This document shows positions 18,761 to 28,292 of a stretch of 64,000 nucleotides of DNA, piece by piece. Every line of letters begins with the position of its first letter. Positions within the stretch are counted from its first letter, which is position 1. Source of the stretch: Tannerella forsythia (GTDB lineage: Bacteria; Bacteroidota; Bacteroidia; Bacteroidales; Tannerellaceae); assembly GCF_001006485.1 (NCBI RefSeq), contig NZ_JUET01000129.1, forward strand, positions 1 through 64,000. Reading direction: 5' to 3'. The translations under genes and the position numbers were made by a program. Below the pieces are notes generated by a model. The model saw nothing but the letters and a program-made list of their open reading frames with translations, did no database searches and had not been told where the DNA came from.

Positions 18761-19486
18761 TTAGAACAGAATACCCACCGACATGCTCAACCCGTTCAGG
18801 TATTTACTGATATGCAACGATGAGGCCCTCTCCGTTCCTCCCGAATGATATGAAAACGGGTCGAAATCAGAATGCAAGCGATTCAGGCCGTATTCATAGC
18901 CGATATCGAAAGTCAGTTTGCCGATCAGTACTTCCATCGCCGTGTAGGCCGCCCAATGATAAGGCGATGTATCCCCGTTATATGAGAAAGAAGTATGCGG
19001 ACTATTCGCCGTAAACTGCACGTCGTAATTATATTTTAACTTGACTCCGCCCATAAGACTAAACACATACGGACGTTGTTTAATCAAATGGTAACCTACC
19101 ACCACCGGTACTTCGAGCGATTTGATCTCCATCGTCATCGCCTGGGGAAATTCCATGGCTGATTCGTTTGTCTGCTCCGAAGCGGGACGAATCACATCGA
19201 ACCGAATGTCTCCGCTCGAATAATTCCAAAAAGCCGACGGCTGAATAAAAAAACGGTCGACATTGACCCGTATCAGAAAACCAGCCATATAACCTACATC
19301 GTGTTTGAGGTGGATATCTTCAAACCTGACCTCATCCAAGTCAATCGATGAAATATCCGACTGTAAAGCCCGCAACCCGACCTTTACTCCCAGATTCACC
19401 ACCTTATGATCCGGCTTGATAAGTGACTGAGCTGGTGCCGCAATATAGCACATCGCGCTTAATATCAAGAGAATAAATCTCCCCAT
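18761..19486 (-). CDS. PorT-like outer-membrane beta-barrel protein
   Basis: 241 residues with a signal peptide (MGRFILLILSAMCYIAAPAQ) and alternating strands ending in a C-terminal phenylalanine (LSMSVGILF), the pattern of small Bacteroidetes outer-membrane barrels annotated as porin or PorT family. It is last in the rhomboid-pyrB-pyrI-flavin reductase run, starting 4 bp after the flavin reductase stop, so it is probably cotranscribed. Its transport role, if any, is unknown. It should not be equated with the T9SS component PorT on this evidence alone. Convergent with tamB. Confidence 0.75.
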   Translation of the reverse strand: MGRFILLILSAMCYIAAPAQSLIKPDHKVVNLGVKVGLRALQSDISSIDLDEVRFEDIHLKHDVGYMAGFLIRVNVDRFFIQPSAFWNYSSGDIRFDVIRPASEQTNESAMEFPQAMTMEIKSLEVPVVVGYHLIKQRPYVFSLMGGVKLKYNYDVQFTANSPHTSFSYNGDTSPYHWAAYTAMEVLIGKLTFDIGYEYGLNRLHSDFDPFSYHSGGTERASSLHISKYLNGLSMSVGILF

Positions 19487-19490
19487 GTGC

Positions 19491-20057
19491 TTATTTTTTC
19501 TTTTTTACCGACCAACCGAAGAAACCGAGCAAGTCTCCCATTCCATAGTATTTACCATGCACATACGTCAGTAAATCTGCCTTCTGCATATCGAAAGCAC
19601 CGGTCTCGGGATGAAGGTATTTCTCATCGGCCTTCACATTGACTACCTCAGAGATAAACATGTCGTGTGAGCCAAGTCTCATCACCTCTTTGACCCGGCA
19701 TTCGATGCAAAGCGGCGATTCCTCGATCAACGGAGCCCGAACGATAGAAGCCCGTCCGGGAGTAAGTTTCATCTCCTCGAATTTACAATGGTCCTTCCCC
19801 GAAACAACGCCGCACCAGTCTGTTGCAAATGCCATATCACGAGTCGTCAGGTTAATCACGTATTCCATATTCTTTTTCAGAATGGGATATGAAAAGCGTT
19901 CGGGACGCACCGAGATGTAGCACATCGGCGGGTTCGAACAGATTGTTCCCACCCAGCTTACAGTCAAAATATTATATTCCGACGGATCACTTCCGCACGA
20001 AATCATCACCGCCGGCAGCGGATAAATCATAGTTCCCGGTTTCCAGTCTTGTTTCAT
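19491..20057 (-). CDS. Flavin reductase-like (flavoredoxin) protein
   Basis: 188 residues of the FMN-binding split-barrel flavin reductase-like family. Visible: the N-terminal KPGTMIYPLPAVMISCG, SWVGTICSNPPMCYISVRP around the flavin site, and RYS-type strand FSYPILKKNMEYVINL. Members bind FMN and act as flavoredoxins or flavin reductases in the cytosol; the partner is unknown. I use ATG 20057 (MKQDWKPG); ATG 20063 is equally possible and a TTG start at 20090 less so. It sits about 50 bp after pyrI in the same direction. Confidence 0.85.
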   Translation of the reverse strand: MKQDWKPGTMIYPLPAVMISCGSDPSEYNILTVSWVGTICSNPPMCYISVRPERFSYPILKKNMEYVINLTTRDMAFATDWCGVVSGKDHCKFEEMKLTPGRASIVRAPLIEESPLCIECRVKEVMRLGSHDMFISEVVNVKADEKYLHPETGAFDMQKADLLTYVHGKYYGMGDLLGFFGWSVKKKK

Positions 20058-20105
20058 AATCATTTGTTTTACAGTAAAATTCCCTCGCAAGCCGGCATCG
20101 ACTTA

Positions 20106-20573
20106 CTATTTAATTGTAATTTCTTCCTTATTCGTTTTACGTTCACAATAACGGCATTTGACGGTGCCAGTCTCTTTATCTGTCACATAGAAATGTGATT
20201 TCATCGGCTCATTGTTCGTGATACATTTAGGATTGTTGCATCGGATGATATCAATCAGTTCATCGGGCAGACGGACACATTTCTTTTCTACGACTTCATA
20301 ATCTCGGATGATGTTGAGCACAACATTCGGTGCAACAAGTGCGATTCGGTTGATCTCGTCTTCCTCAAAAAACTTATCCGCAATCTTAATCATGCCCTTG
20401 CATCCCATCTTCTTACTTTCAAAGTTGTTACCGATCGTAATGCGGTTGTCCATCTTATCAAGTCCAAGCAATTCGGCCACCTTAAACAATTGAGCCGGGG
20501 GAATATGGTCTATGGCCGTACCATTTTCAAGCGCGGCCACCTGCAATTCTTTTCGTTTACCTTTGTTTGACAT
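20106..20573 (-). CDS. pyrI: Aspartate carbamoyltransferase regulatory chain
   Basis: 155 residues, standard length. The N-terminal allosteric domain includes [17 protein letters not shown], and the zinc domain carries the four cysteines in CNNPKC and CRYC. It binds CTP or ATP and joins catalytic trimers into the dodecameric enzyme, controlling pyrimidine synthesis. It follows pyrB by 12 bp. Confidence 0.97.
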   Translation of the reverse strand: MSNKGKRKELQVAALENGTAIDHIPPAQLFKVAELLGLDKMDNRITIGNNFESKKMGCKGMIKIADKFFEEDEINRIALVAPNVVLNIIRDYEVVEKKCVRLPDELIDIIRCNNPKCITNNEPMKSHFYVTDKETGTVKCRYCERKTNKEEITIK

Positions 20574-20585
20574 CTTTATCTCTGA

Positions 20586-21518
20586 TTAATTGTCGATTTT
20601 CGTCTTTATATCAATGCCCAGCACATCGCAGATAATCGCCTCGCGGGTAAAAAGACCGTTCCGCGCCTGCTGGATGTAATACGCCTTCGGATTACCATCC
20701 ACATCGTAAGCGATCTCGTACACACGTGGCAGCGGATGTAATACGCGCAGATTCGGACGCGAATGTTCGAGCATCCTGTTATGCAGAACATAAACATTTT
20801 TGACCCGTTCGTATTCAACAAGATCTGTAAAACGTTCCCGTTGTACACGCGTCATATAAAGAATATCCGTCTGGTTGATAATATCTTCCGAAAAGACGGT
20901 ATGTTCATGAAACCCGATGTCGTGTGTACGACAGAAATGCTTCTGTTCTTCCGGCATCTTCAATTCCTCCGGAGCGATAAAATGGAATGTCGGATGGAAG
21001 TGCGACATGCCGACAATCAGCGAATGAATCGTACGTCCGTATTTCAGGTCGCCTACCATCGTGATGGTCAGGTTATCAAGAGTCCCTTGCGTCTTTTTGA
21101 TCGAATAGAGGTCGAGCAGCGTCTGCGAAGGGTGTTGATTGGCGCCGTCACCGGCATTGATGATAGGTACCTTCGTCACTTCGGAAGCATAACGGGCAGC
21201 CCCTTCAAGATGGTGGCGCATGATGATCACATCAGCATAATTGCTGACCATCAGAATCGTGTCTTTAAGGGTCTCCCCTTTCGACGAGCTGGTGGTCGAG
21301 GCGTCCTGAAAACCGATAACACGTCCTCCCAAACGATTCACCGACGTCTCGAAACTCAGACGTGTACGTGTCGAGGGTTCGAAAAAGAGTGTGGCCGCGA
21401 TCTTGCCTTCAAGCAGGCGGCGGTCGGGATTTTCTTCAAACTTCCGGGCGTTCTCAAGAATACGCAGAATATCTTCTTTCGTACATTGATCAATCGATAC
21501 TAAACTTTTATTCAACAT
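20586..21518 (-). CDS. pyrB: Aspartate carbamoyltransferase catalytic chain
   Basis: 310 residues. Carbamoyl phosphate site [13 protein letters not shown], and the [12 protein letters not shown] motif, are intact. It condenses carbamoyl phosphate with aspartate in the first committed step of pyrimidine synthesis and works with PyrI. I start at ATG 21518 ([11 protein letters not shown]); the frame extends to a TTG at 21542 but that lies inside the rhomboid gene. The pyrB ATG overlaps the 3' end of the rhomboid gene by 7 bp, so translation of the two is likely coupled. Confidence 0.96.
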   Translation of the reverse strand: MLNKSLVSIDQCTKEDILRILENARKFEENPDRRLLEGKIAATLFFEPSTRTRLSFETSVNRLGGRVIGFQDASTTSSSKGETLKDTILMVSNYADVIIMRHHLEGAARYASEVTKVPIINAGDGANQHPSQTLLDLYSIKKTQGTLDNLTITMVGDLKYGRTIHSLIVGMSHFHPTFHFIAPEELKMPEEQKHFCRTHDIGFHEHTVFSEDIINQTDILYMTRVQRERFTDLVEYERVKNVYVLHNRMLEHSRPNLRVLHPLPRVYEIAYDVDGNPKAYYIQQARNGLFTREAIICDVLGIDIKTKIDN

Positions 21519-22375
21519 AACGGGATGATTGTATGACCACAAATGTAAGAAAAAAAAATGATCCGCTGCGAAGATGTGAAAATAAGTTTCTCGTATGCAA
21601 AAATACGTGCCTCATTGGGATATATACCCAATGAAGCCGTTTCTGACAATCCGACGCCTTCCCAAGCATCGGGAACCGATGAGGAAGACTGTTCTTCGTC
21701 GGGTATCTTCCAGTAAGCTTCCATATCTTCATCCGGTTCTTCGTCTTCGCCTTCAAAAGGATCGGGTGGAGGCGGCGGGCCCCAACGACGTACATAGATC
21801 GCCAGAACAATACCCGAGACCAAGCCGGAGAAATGTCCTTCCCACGAGATGGTTGTATGCCTGTAGAGCGAAGGAAAGAATGCCCATACGAATCCACCGT
21901 ACAGAAAAGCGACTAACAGGGCGAAAGCCATCTGCCGGGGTACTCGCCGGATCATGCCGGTCACGAAATGGAACGCCGCCAAAGCATAGATCACTCCACT
22001 GGCTCCGATATGGACGGAACCGGCCGAAGCAATACTCCACGTGAACAATCCGCTCATCAAATAGAGGTAAGCAAAAATCGTCCGGCTTTTTTCACGATAG
22101 AACAGAATGAGTCCGAAAGTGAGCACCCATAGCGGCGGCATGTTGGAGAGCAGATGATCCCATCCCGCATGCAGCAACGGCATCGTAAGAATGCCGGACA
22201 ATCCTCGAAGATCATGCGGGGCCAGCCCAAAACGTTGCAGCCGCAGCGAGAAGCACGCATTGACGATATGTACCACACAGGGTACAGCGACCAAAAGACT
22301 TGCATACAACGCGGCGCGTCGTGTTTCTTTCTTATCGTTACCTTCCTTCACGAATGTACCATTGTCTCCCACCAC
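21512..22375 (-). CDS. Rhomboid-family intramembrane serine protease
   Basis: 287 residues with about six membrane segments. The catalytic serine S126 lies in [10 protein letters not shown] and the histidine H181 in WEGHFSG; the family's HxxxN motif is at H74-N78 (HLLSN). Rhomboids cleave membrane proteins inside the bilayer. The C-terminal tail (about 205-240) is soluble, proline-rich and very acidic ([20 protein letters not shown]), then about 45 residues without recognisable motif. Start is uncertain: GTG 22375 gives this length, GTG 22351 is an alternative, and no ATG fits. The 3' end overlaps pyrB, an odd partner, since no functional link is known. Confidence 0.88.
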   Translation of the reverse strand: MVGDNGTFVKEGNDKKETRRAALYASLLVAVPCVVHIVNACFSLRLQRFGLAPHDLRGLSGILTMPLLHAGWDHLLSNMPPLWVLTFGLILFYREKSRTIFAYLYLMSGLFTWSIASAGSVHIGASGVIYALAAFHFVTGMIRRVPRQMAFALLVAFLYGGFVWAFFPSLYRHTTISWEGHFSGLVSGIVLAIYVRRWGPPPPPDPFEGEDEEPDEDMEAYWKIPDEEQSSSSVPDAWEGVGLSETASLGIYPNEARIFAYEKLIFTSSQRIIFFSYICGHTIIPLC

Positions 22376-22518
22376 GGAACAAAGATACGATTTCCGAATC
22401 TATTCTCGCTACGATCACAAGTGTGGGACAAGGCTCGCGCTATTGTACATTGTGCATGGCCGAAAATTGTTTTTTCTTTTGTTTATGTACCGTATGCGGT
22501 TATTTCCGTTGAATCGTT

Positions 22519-22526
22519 TATTTTTG
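22519..22526 (+). promoter_or_regulatory. -7 element for the esterase-like gene
   Basis: TATTTTTG matches TAnnTTTG, 28 bp before the ATG at 22555. The rest of the 180-bp gap back to the rhomboid start shows nothing else recognisable. Confidence 0.6.
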
Positions 22527-22554
22527 CATCCGGAATTTAAATACAAGAATAAAG

Positions 22555-23922
22555 ATGAGATTGATACGGGCAGGCGGTCTGTTGTTAAGCATTGCATGGT
22601 GCTCCTGTTCTGCAGCAACAGCGCCGGATGAGCATGATACGAACAGGATCTCCGAAGAGGCGATATCCGCTTTCTTTGCCGACCGTCTGGCAGGTAAAAC
22701 AGCCACTTTCGCAGGAGAGAAAACTATGAACCTATGGGAGGTCGAGCAGCAGCGCCAATGGGTGTGGGAGACATGGAAAGCAGCCAACGAAGCCTTTGCC
22801 GAAGAAAAACTAATCGACTTGAAGCCTTTGTCGGAAACGTCGTTGGGGCGCTGGGTATTACCCGAAAACCTGGAACGTGATGCCGTCATGCCCTACTATT
22901 GGGGAACAAAAGGAGAAGGTAAGCCCAAGGACGGTTTTCCGCTCTACCTGTATCTGCACGGTTCGGGCGATAAGCATCAGGAATGGGCAACAGGGCTGAC
23001 CCTTTGCACCCGGTTCGACGATGCTCCTTCGGCCTATTTCATTCCTCAGATACCGAATGAGGGCGAATATTATCGCTGGTGGCAAAAGGCCAAGCAGTTC
23101 GCATGGGAGAAGCTGCTGCGACAGTCACTCGTATCGGGGCAGATCGATCCCGACCGGATGTATATCTTCGGTATCTCTGAAGGGGGATACGGCAGTCAGC
23201 GGCTCGCATCGTTCTACGCCGACTATCTGGCCGGCGCCGGACCGATGGCGGGAGGAGAACCGCTCAAAAACGCTCCGCCCGAGAACTGCCGCAACATAGC
23301 ATTTTCCTTACTCACAGGCGCGGACGACAAGGGTTTCTACCGGAATACGCTGACATCGTATGTGCAAGAGGCTTTCCGACAACTCCATACGCAAGACCCT
23401 GAACATTTCATGCATCGCATCGAACTGATTCCCGGCAAAGGACACAGCATCGACTACCGTCCTACGACTCCGTGGCTAAAACAGCATGTACGAAACCCGC
23501 ATCCGAAGCATGTGACGTGGGAAGACTATGAGATGGACGGCCGGCACCGTCCGGGCTTTTACAACCTTTACCTTCCCGAACGGGCAGATAACGCCGGACG
23601 GAAACGTTACGAGATGAATATTACGAACAACACGATCACCCTGCAAATCGACGATGTAACCTATGAGACGGTTGAGACCGATCCGCATTGGGGCATCGAA
23701 ATGAAGTTCAAGAAACATTATACCCCTTCGCGTAACGGGAGACTGATACTCTATCTGTGCAACGAGCTGGTCGACCTGAACCGTGAAATAACCGTAACGG
23801 CAAACGGCGAGCAAGTATTCAAAGGTACCGCCACACCCGACCTGAAACATTTAATAAACAGTTGTGCCCGATTCTTCGATCCTCACCGGCTCTATCCCGT
23901 TGCGATCGAAGTAGCCTGGTGA
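22555..23922 (+). CDS. Exported alpha/beta-hydrolase (esterase-like)
   Basis: 455 residues. The N-terminus (MRLIRAGGLLLSIAWCSCSAATA) is a signal sequence with cysteines that may act as a lipidation site, though the lipobox is not canonical. The hydrolase core shows an oxyanion-like YLYLHGSGDKHQEW and a nucleophile elbow FGISEGGYGSQ with S208 as probable nucleophile; a candidate catalytic histidine is in PGKGHSIDY. The layout resembles feruloyl esterase / PHB depolymerase-like proteins. The C-terminal ~130 residues form a separate beta-rich domain. Substrate unknown. Stands alone with its own promoter. Confidence 0.75.
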   Translation: MRLIRAGGLLLSIAWCSCSAATAPDEHDTNRISEEAISAFFADRLAGKTATFAGEKTMNLWEVEQQRQWVWETWKAANEAFAEEKLIDLKPLSETSLGRWVLPENLERDAVMPYYWGTKGEGKPKDGFPLYLYLHGSGDKHQEWATGLTLCTRFDDAPSAYFIPQIPNEGEYYRWWQKAKQFAWEKLLRQSLVSGQIDPDRMYIFGISEGGYGSQRLASFYADYLAGAGPMAGGEPLKNAPPENCRNIAFSLLTGADDKGFYRNTLTSYVQEAFRQLHTQDPEHFMHRIELIPGKGHSIDYRPTTPWLKQHVRNPHPKHVTWEDYEMDGRHRPGFYNLYLPERADNAGRKRYEMNITNNTITLQIDDVTYETVETDPHWGIEMKFKKHYTPSRNGRLILYLCNELVDLNREITVTANGEQVFKGTATPDLKHLINSCARFFDPHRLYPVAIEVAW

Positions 23923-23962
23923 TCCCAAAGCGAACGGAAAGTATAATCTGAAAAAAAAGGAT

Positions 23963-23970
23963 TATTTTTG
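23963..23970 (+). promoter_or_regulatory. -7 element for the GH3-family gene
   Basis: TATTTTTG, ending 27 bp before ATG 23998. It overlaps the TTG that gives the longer reading frame, which argues for the ATG. Confidence 0.65.
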
Positions 23971-23997
23971 CGGCACGGTTTCCCGACGCAAACGGAC

Positions 23998-25512
23998 ATG
24001 GACATACGGACAAAAATCATCTCTCCCTTTTTTGCACGACGACAACGCGCAATCGAATCGTTCGGAAAGCGGACTGTCGACATCCAGCGGCAGCAGCTGC
24101 GTTACCTGCTCGGCAAGGCACGCAACACCGTTTGGGGGAAACGTTATGCTTTCGTAGAAATCTCCGGGTACGACACCTTTCGCGAACGTATCCCGCTTCA
24201 GAGTTACGAAGACTTGCACCCGTTCATCGAACGGATGATTAACGGAGAGAAAGACGTGCTGTGGCCCTCGACCGTGCGATGGTACGCGCAAAGCAGCGGC
24301 ACAACGAACGACCGCAGTAAATACATCCCCGTCACGTCCGACATCCTGCGCCGCTGCCATTATGCGGGAGGCTTCGACACCGTTGCGCTTTACCTGCATA
24401 ATTGCCCCGACACGCGTTTCTTTTCGAAGAAAGGGTTGATCCTTGGCGGCAGTCACAGCCCGTCGCCCCTGAACAGGCGGGCACATTGCGGCGATCTCTC
24501 GGCCGTGCTGCTGCAAAACCTGCATCCGCTCGTCAACCTGATACGTGTGCCGCGCAAAGAGATCATTCTAATGGACGAATGGGAAAAAAAGATCGAGGCG
24601 ATTGTGGAAAACACATGGAAGAAGGATGTAGTCAGTCTTTCCGGTATTCCGTCATGGATGCTTGTGCTGATCAAAGCCGTTTTGCAGCGAGCAGGCAAAC
24701 AGACGCTGCCCGAAGTATGGCCGAACCTCGAAGTCTTTTTCCACGGCGGGGTCGGGTTCGAACCGTACCGCACACAGTACGAACGACTGATACCGTCGGA
24801 CCGAATGCACTATATGGAGACGTACAACGCTTCGGAAGGATTCTTCGGGTTACAGGACGACCCGTCGGACAAAAGCATGCTCCTGATGCTCGACTACGGG
24901 GTGTTCTACGAATTTATCCCCACGGGCGAATCCGGGCGTCCGGACGATGGGATCGCTATCCCGCTCGAAGCGGTCGAGACCGGCGTGAATTATGCGATGA
25001 TCATCACCACAGCCGGCGGACTGTGGCGTTACCGCATCGGCGACACGGTGCGCTTCACGTCTACCTTCCCGCACAAATTCGTGATCACGGGACGTACCCG
25101 TTTTTTTATCAATGCTTTCGGCGAAGAGTTGATGGCGGACAATACCGAGAAAGGCATCCGAAAAGCTTGCGAAGAAACAGGCGCCTTAGTGAGGGCGTAT
25201 ACAGCCGCCCCCTTGTTCCTGCTCGACAAGGCAAAAGGACGCCATCAGTGGGTGGTTGAGTTTGAGACACCGCCGCCCTCCATCGAAACATTCGCCACCG
25301 TGTTGGACGATGCTTTGCAGACACTTAATTCCGACTATGCCGCTAAACGTTACAAGGAAATCTCCCTGCAACCCCTCGAAGTAATTCCCGCCCGCGAACA
25401 TTTGTTTTACGACTGGCTCAAGAAACGCGGCAAATTGGGAGGACAGCACAAAGTACCTTGCCTGAGCAACAGCCGGGACATATTGGAAGAACTCTTGTCG
25501 ATGAACGGCTGA
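23998..25512 (+). CDS. GH3 auxin-responsive-promoter family protein
   Basis: 504 residues of the GH3 family, ATP-dependent acyl-acid amidases best known from plants, where they join hormones such as auxin or jasmonate to amino acids. The adenylate-forming core is visible: YAQSSGTTNDRSKYIPVT (phosphate-binding motif), YNASEGFFGLQ (second motif) and LWRYRIGDTVRF (third motif). Many Bacteroidetes carry a single copy of unknown substrate. Cytosolic; no signal peptide. Starts at ATG 23998 because a promoter element covers the alternative TTG at 23968. No neighbour suggests a substrate. Confidence 0.88.
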   Translation: MDIRTKIISPFFARRQRAIESFGKRTVDIQRQQLRYLLGKARNTVWGKRYAFVEISGYDTFRERIPLQSYEDLHPFIERMINGEKDVLWPSTVRWYAQSSGTTNDRSKYIPVTSDILRRCHYAGGFDTVALYLHNCPDTRFFSKKGLILGGSHSPSPLNRRAHCGDLSAVLLQNLHPLVNLIRVPRKEIILMDEWEKKIEAIVENTWKKDVVSLSGIPSWMLVLIKAVLQRAGKQTLPEVWPNLEVFFHGGVGFEPYRTQYERLIPSDRMHYMETYNASEGFFGLQDDPSDKSMLLMLDYGVFYEFIPTGESGRPDDGIAIPLEAVETGVNYAMIITTAGGLWRYRIGDTVRFTSTFPHKFVITGRTRFFINAFGEELMADNTEKGIRKACEETGALVRAYTAAPLFLLDKAKGRHQWVVEFETPPPSIETFATVLDDALQTLNSDYAAKRYKEISLQPLEVIPAREHLFYDWLKKRGKLGGQHKVPCLSNSRDILEELLSMNG

Positions 25513-25545
25513 TCACGAAAAGAAGACCTCACATAAGGTCGGAAA

Positions 25546-25968
25546 CTATCCGTATTCTTCAAGCAGAGTACGAATATAAGCCATTTTGTTCTCCTGATCC
25601 CACGAATAGGTTTTGCTGTTCTGTTGCAAAAATTCGAGCAGAAGCAATGCTTTCTCCAACAAGTCGTAGCGCAGGGAACCCTCTTTTTTGATCAGTGCGT
25701 CACGATAGAGTAATTCCGAGAGCATGCGCATTTTGGCTAACGCTTTCTGTTCACTGTTTTCCGTCCACAGGTCGTTAAGCAGGTCTTCTTTTTCGATTTC
25801 ATAGAAATGATGTGCCGGACAACGGAAAAATTGCTCGTAGATGGCATTATAACGCGCCTGCATGTCAGCCGTAGCAGCCTCGTCATCCTCATCACTGCGC
25901 CGCACCACTTTGGCGATGGCCTCGAAGAACTCCTGTAAGATCTTCAGGATGTAATCTTGTTCTATCAT
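25546..25968 (-). CDS. Small helical protein of unknown function
   Basis: 140 residues, mostly predicted helix, beginning MIEQDYILKILQEFFEAIAKVV. The start resembles the DUF6483 family pattern (an N-terminal QDYI.RmI), but I am not sure of this. No signal peptide or membrane segment. Rich in Leu, Glu and Lys, with a single Cys and a conserved-looking CPAHHFYEIEKEDLL. It lies convergent to the GH3 gene and divergent from the ECF sigma operon and has its own promoter element at 26001-26008. Confidence 0.6.
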   Translation of the reverse strand: MIEQDYILKILQEFFEAIAKVVRRSDEDDEAATADMQARYNAIYEQFFRCPAHHFYEIEKEDLLNDLWTENSEQKALAKMRMLSELLYRDALIKKEGSLRYDLLEKALLLLEFLQQNSKTYSWDQENKMAYIRTLLEEYG

Positions 25969-26000
25969 TGTCTCTGTCGTTTATTTTATCTACCGAAACA

Positions 26001-26008
26001 CAAAAATA
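26001..26008 (-). promoter_or_regulatory. -7 element for the small helical protein gene
   Basis: TATTTTTG on the minus strand, 32 bp upstream of the ATG at 25968. Beyond it, two inverted repeats lie in the shared intergenic region: GATTTGCC/GGCAAATC (26022-26049) and GTCCTGC/GCAGGAC (about 26069-26090). Confidence 0.5.
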
Positions 26009-26130
26009 TGAAACATGGTAAGATTTGCCAAATCCCGGTACGGCAAATCGGTTTGCCCATATCGGCATGTCCTGCCGCTCTTTGCAGGACGAAACACGAT
26101 ACAGTCAAATGCGAAATACCGTATTTTTTC

Positions 26131-26138
26131 TACCTTCG
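26131..26138 (+). promoter_or_regulatory. Possible -7 element for the ECF sigma operon
   Basis: TACCTTCG is one base off TAnnTTTG and lies 49 bp before the sigma factor ATG at 26188. Confidence 0.3.
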
Positions 26139-26187
26139 TTGTAGCAAATCGCCCTTTACCTCGTTATAGGGATGAACAGTCAAACGA

Positions 26188-26730
26188 ATGGATAACGAAT
26201 ATAAGAACCTCGTCGATGGCGTGCGAAGATGCGAGCAACAGGCGCAGATGGCTTTCTACGACCGCTTCTTCCGTCCGGTTTATCAGAGTGCCGCAGCTGT
26301 TGTCGGCAATCGCGACGAAGCCGAAGAGATCATGCAGGACACTTTGCTGAAAATCTTCGTCCGTCCCGAACTGCTCAACGACGATCCGCAGGCGATGGAA
26401 CGCATCCTGCGACGGATCGCAACAAATGCGGCCATCGACACCATACGAAAGCAGAAGAACTTTTACACTTCAATCAACGAAGAGCAGGTGTCGGAACCGG
26501 CCGACGAAGACGAGCCGGCCGATGAGCAGCCCGACATCGATGAAATACGTACCGGCATCGGACGCTTACCTGTCGGTTACCGAAGCATCCTCAGCCTGCG
26601 TCTGTTCGGCGATATGAACTTCGCCGATATCGCCGCAAGGCTACAACTTAACCCCTCCACCGTGCGCGTACAGTACACGCGGGGATTGTCTCGGTTACGA
26701 AACTTATTGAATCAGACCCAACGGATATGA
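26188..26730 (+). CDS. ECF-type RNA polymerase sigma factor
   Basis: 180 residues. Region 2 spans about 20-90 (FYDRFFRPVYQ, GNRDEAEEIMQDTLLKIF) and region 4 about 125-175 (LPVGYRSILSLRLFGDMNFADIAARL then STVRVQYTRGLSRLR). It directs RNA polymerase to a small regulon. The linker is unusually acidic (EPADEDEPADEQPDIDE). It is the first gene of an operon: the stop overlaps the next start (ATGA), and that gene codes for a probable anti-sigma partner, so the system is likely membrane-controlled. The stimulus is unknown. Confidence 0.93.
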   Translation: MDNEYKNLVDGVRRCEQQAQMAFYDRFFRPVYQSAAAVVGNRDEAEEIMQDTLLKIFVRPELLNDDPQAMERILRRIATNAAIDTIRKQKNFYTSINEEQVSEPADEDEPADEQPDIDEIRTGIGRLPVGYRSILSLRLFGDMNFADIAARLQLNPSTVRVQYTRGLSRLRNLLNQTQRI

Positions 26731-27296
26731 ACAAAAAGAATAACATATTAGAACATACGATCAAAACGCATTCGCACGAAATTTTTGCCAGTGGCGAACC
26801 GAAAGACGGACACCGCGAACGCTTTGCCCGACGACTCGAAGCGTTGCATGCCGAAACGATATCGGAAGTCGAGACCGATACACACGTAACGCACGAAGCG
26901 AAAGCAAACAACGGACGGAATCGCGTCTTGCGTGTCCTTATCGGAGCTCTCACAACGGCTGCCGCCGTGATGACCGCCTTCTGGCTGTTCACTTCACAAC
27001 CGGAGATGACCGAACCGATCTCACCGGAAGACTCGCCGGCCGATGTGCAAAACCATTATGCCATGCTGTTTGAAAACGAACTGGAAACAACGAAACAAAT
27101 GCTTACCTTAATGGACGGAAGCGAACGCTCTAAAGTACTCCAAGAGTTAGAGACGATGAAAACGGAGCCGGTACCGGAAGTCCAGATGCCCGATGAAAAT
27201 AAGATTACATTGATCGTCAGCATCTATTCGTCCAGAATTAGTGCTTTACAGCAAATACAAATGAATTTAATAACCTCTCAAATAGAAACATCATGA
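26727..27296 (+). CDS. Membrane-anchored probable anti-sigma factor
   Basis: 189 residues: a hydrophilic N-terminal part of about 66 residues (cytosolic), one membrane segment at about 67-88 (VLRVLIGALTTAAAVMTAFWLF) and a periplasmic C-terminal part of about 100 residues with predicted helices. Gene order, the ATGA overlap with the sigma gene and the single-span topology suggest an anti-sigma factor, but I recognise no named anti-sigma domain. The stop also overlaps the next start (ATGA at 27293). Confidence 0.65.
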   Translation: MNKKNNILEHTIKTHSHEIFASGEPKDGHRERFARRLEALHAETISEVETDTHVTHEAKANNGRNRVLRVLIGALTTAAAVMTAFWLFTSQPEMTEPISPEDSPADVQNHYAMLFENELETTKQMLTLMDGSERSKVLQELETMKTEPVPEVQMPDENKITLIVSIYSSRISALQQIQMNLITSQIETS

Positions 27297-28264
27297 AGAA
27301 AATTCTGTTTATTTTGGCCATCACCTTGCTGGCAACCGAAGCTTTCGCCGCGCGGAAAGAGTATAAAAGAGAAATCGTCAAGGAGTTTTCCGTCGGCGAC
27401 AATCCCGTTCTTTCCATCGAAAACAAATACGGCAATATCCGGATCATCGAAGGAACGAACCGCAAAATTACGTTCAAGATCGAGATCAGAGGCGAAGGAC
27501 GCACCGAGGAGGCCGCCCGGAAATATGCCGAGAGCGTATCGGTCGATTTTTCCCACAGCGGCAATCAGGTTTCGGCCCGGACCAAGTTTGAGTCGCTCAA
27601 CTGCAACAACTGCGGACGTTCGGTACATTATATCGTTACCGCTCCTAAGAGCGTCATTCCTCTGCTGGAGAACAAATACGGGAATATTTACCTCGATAAC
27701 CTCGTGCAGCCGCTCACCGTCGAATTAAAATACGGAGATCTTTTCGCAAACGCCCTCAATAAAGCGACGATCGACATCCGTTATGGCAAAGCGACGATGA
27801 ACAAATGCAAAAATCTTTCCATCGAGAGCAAATACTCCGGGATCAAAATCGACGAAGCCGGGCAAGTTGTAGCCGATTCGAAATACGATAACTACCGGAT
27901 CGAATCAGTGAGCGACTTCGAAATCGAAACCGGCTACACCGATGTGCGAATCGGCAAGTTGAACAAACGCCTGACGGCCGATCGGTTGAGATACGGAGGG
28001 TTGAAAATCTCCGAAGTAGCGAAAGATTTTTCGGAAATCCGGGTCGACGCGGCATACAGTAATGTAAAACTCGGACTGACCGAAGAGCATGCCTTCAAAG
28101 CCGCTCTTTATACGAACTACGGAAATATCGACACCGGCAACCTTACGTTCCACAACGTATCGTTGAAGAAGAAAGGATGTATCGTCGGTACGGCGGGTAA
28201 AAGCAATAACCCGAACGCTTCCGTCAATATTTCCGTCTCGTACGGAGGAATCGTATTTAAATAA
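27293..28264 (+). CDS. Exported DUF4097-like beta-repeat protein
   Basis: 323 residues with a signal peptide (MKKILFILAITLLATEAFAA). The rest is a series of short beta repeats around KYGNI and KYG/KYSG/KYDN motifs (SIENKYGNIRI, LENKYGNIYL, VELKYGDLFA, DIRYGKATM, ESKYSGIKI, YTNYGNIDT), typical of right-handed parallel beta-helix DUF4097/DUF4098-type proteins. It has one CNNC pair (about 105) and faces the periplasm or outer membrane. Function unknown; as the third gene in an ECF/anti-sigma operon it is a candidate output or sensor of that system. Confidence 0.78.
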   Translation: MKKILFILAITLLATEAFAARKEYKREIVKEFSVGDNPVLSIENKYGNIRIIEGTNRKITFKIEIRGEGRTEEAARKYAESVSVDFSHSGNQVSARTKFESLNCNNCGRSVHYIVTAPKSVIPLLENKYGNIYLDNLVQPLTVELKYGDLFANALNKATIDIRYGKATMNKCKNLSIESKYSGIKIDEAGQVVADSKYDNYRIESVSDFEIETGYTDVRIGKLNKRLTADRLRYGGLKISEVAKDFSEIRVDAAYSNVKLGLTEEHAFKAALYTNYGNIDTGNLTFHNVSLKKKGCIVGTAGKSNNPNASVNISVSYGGIVFK

Positions 28265-28292
28265 ATTGTCACACCCATCGACTTACAGCTCT

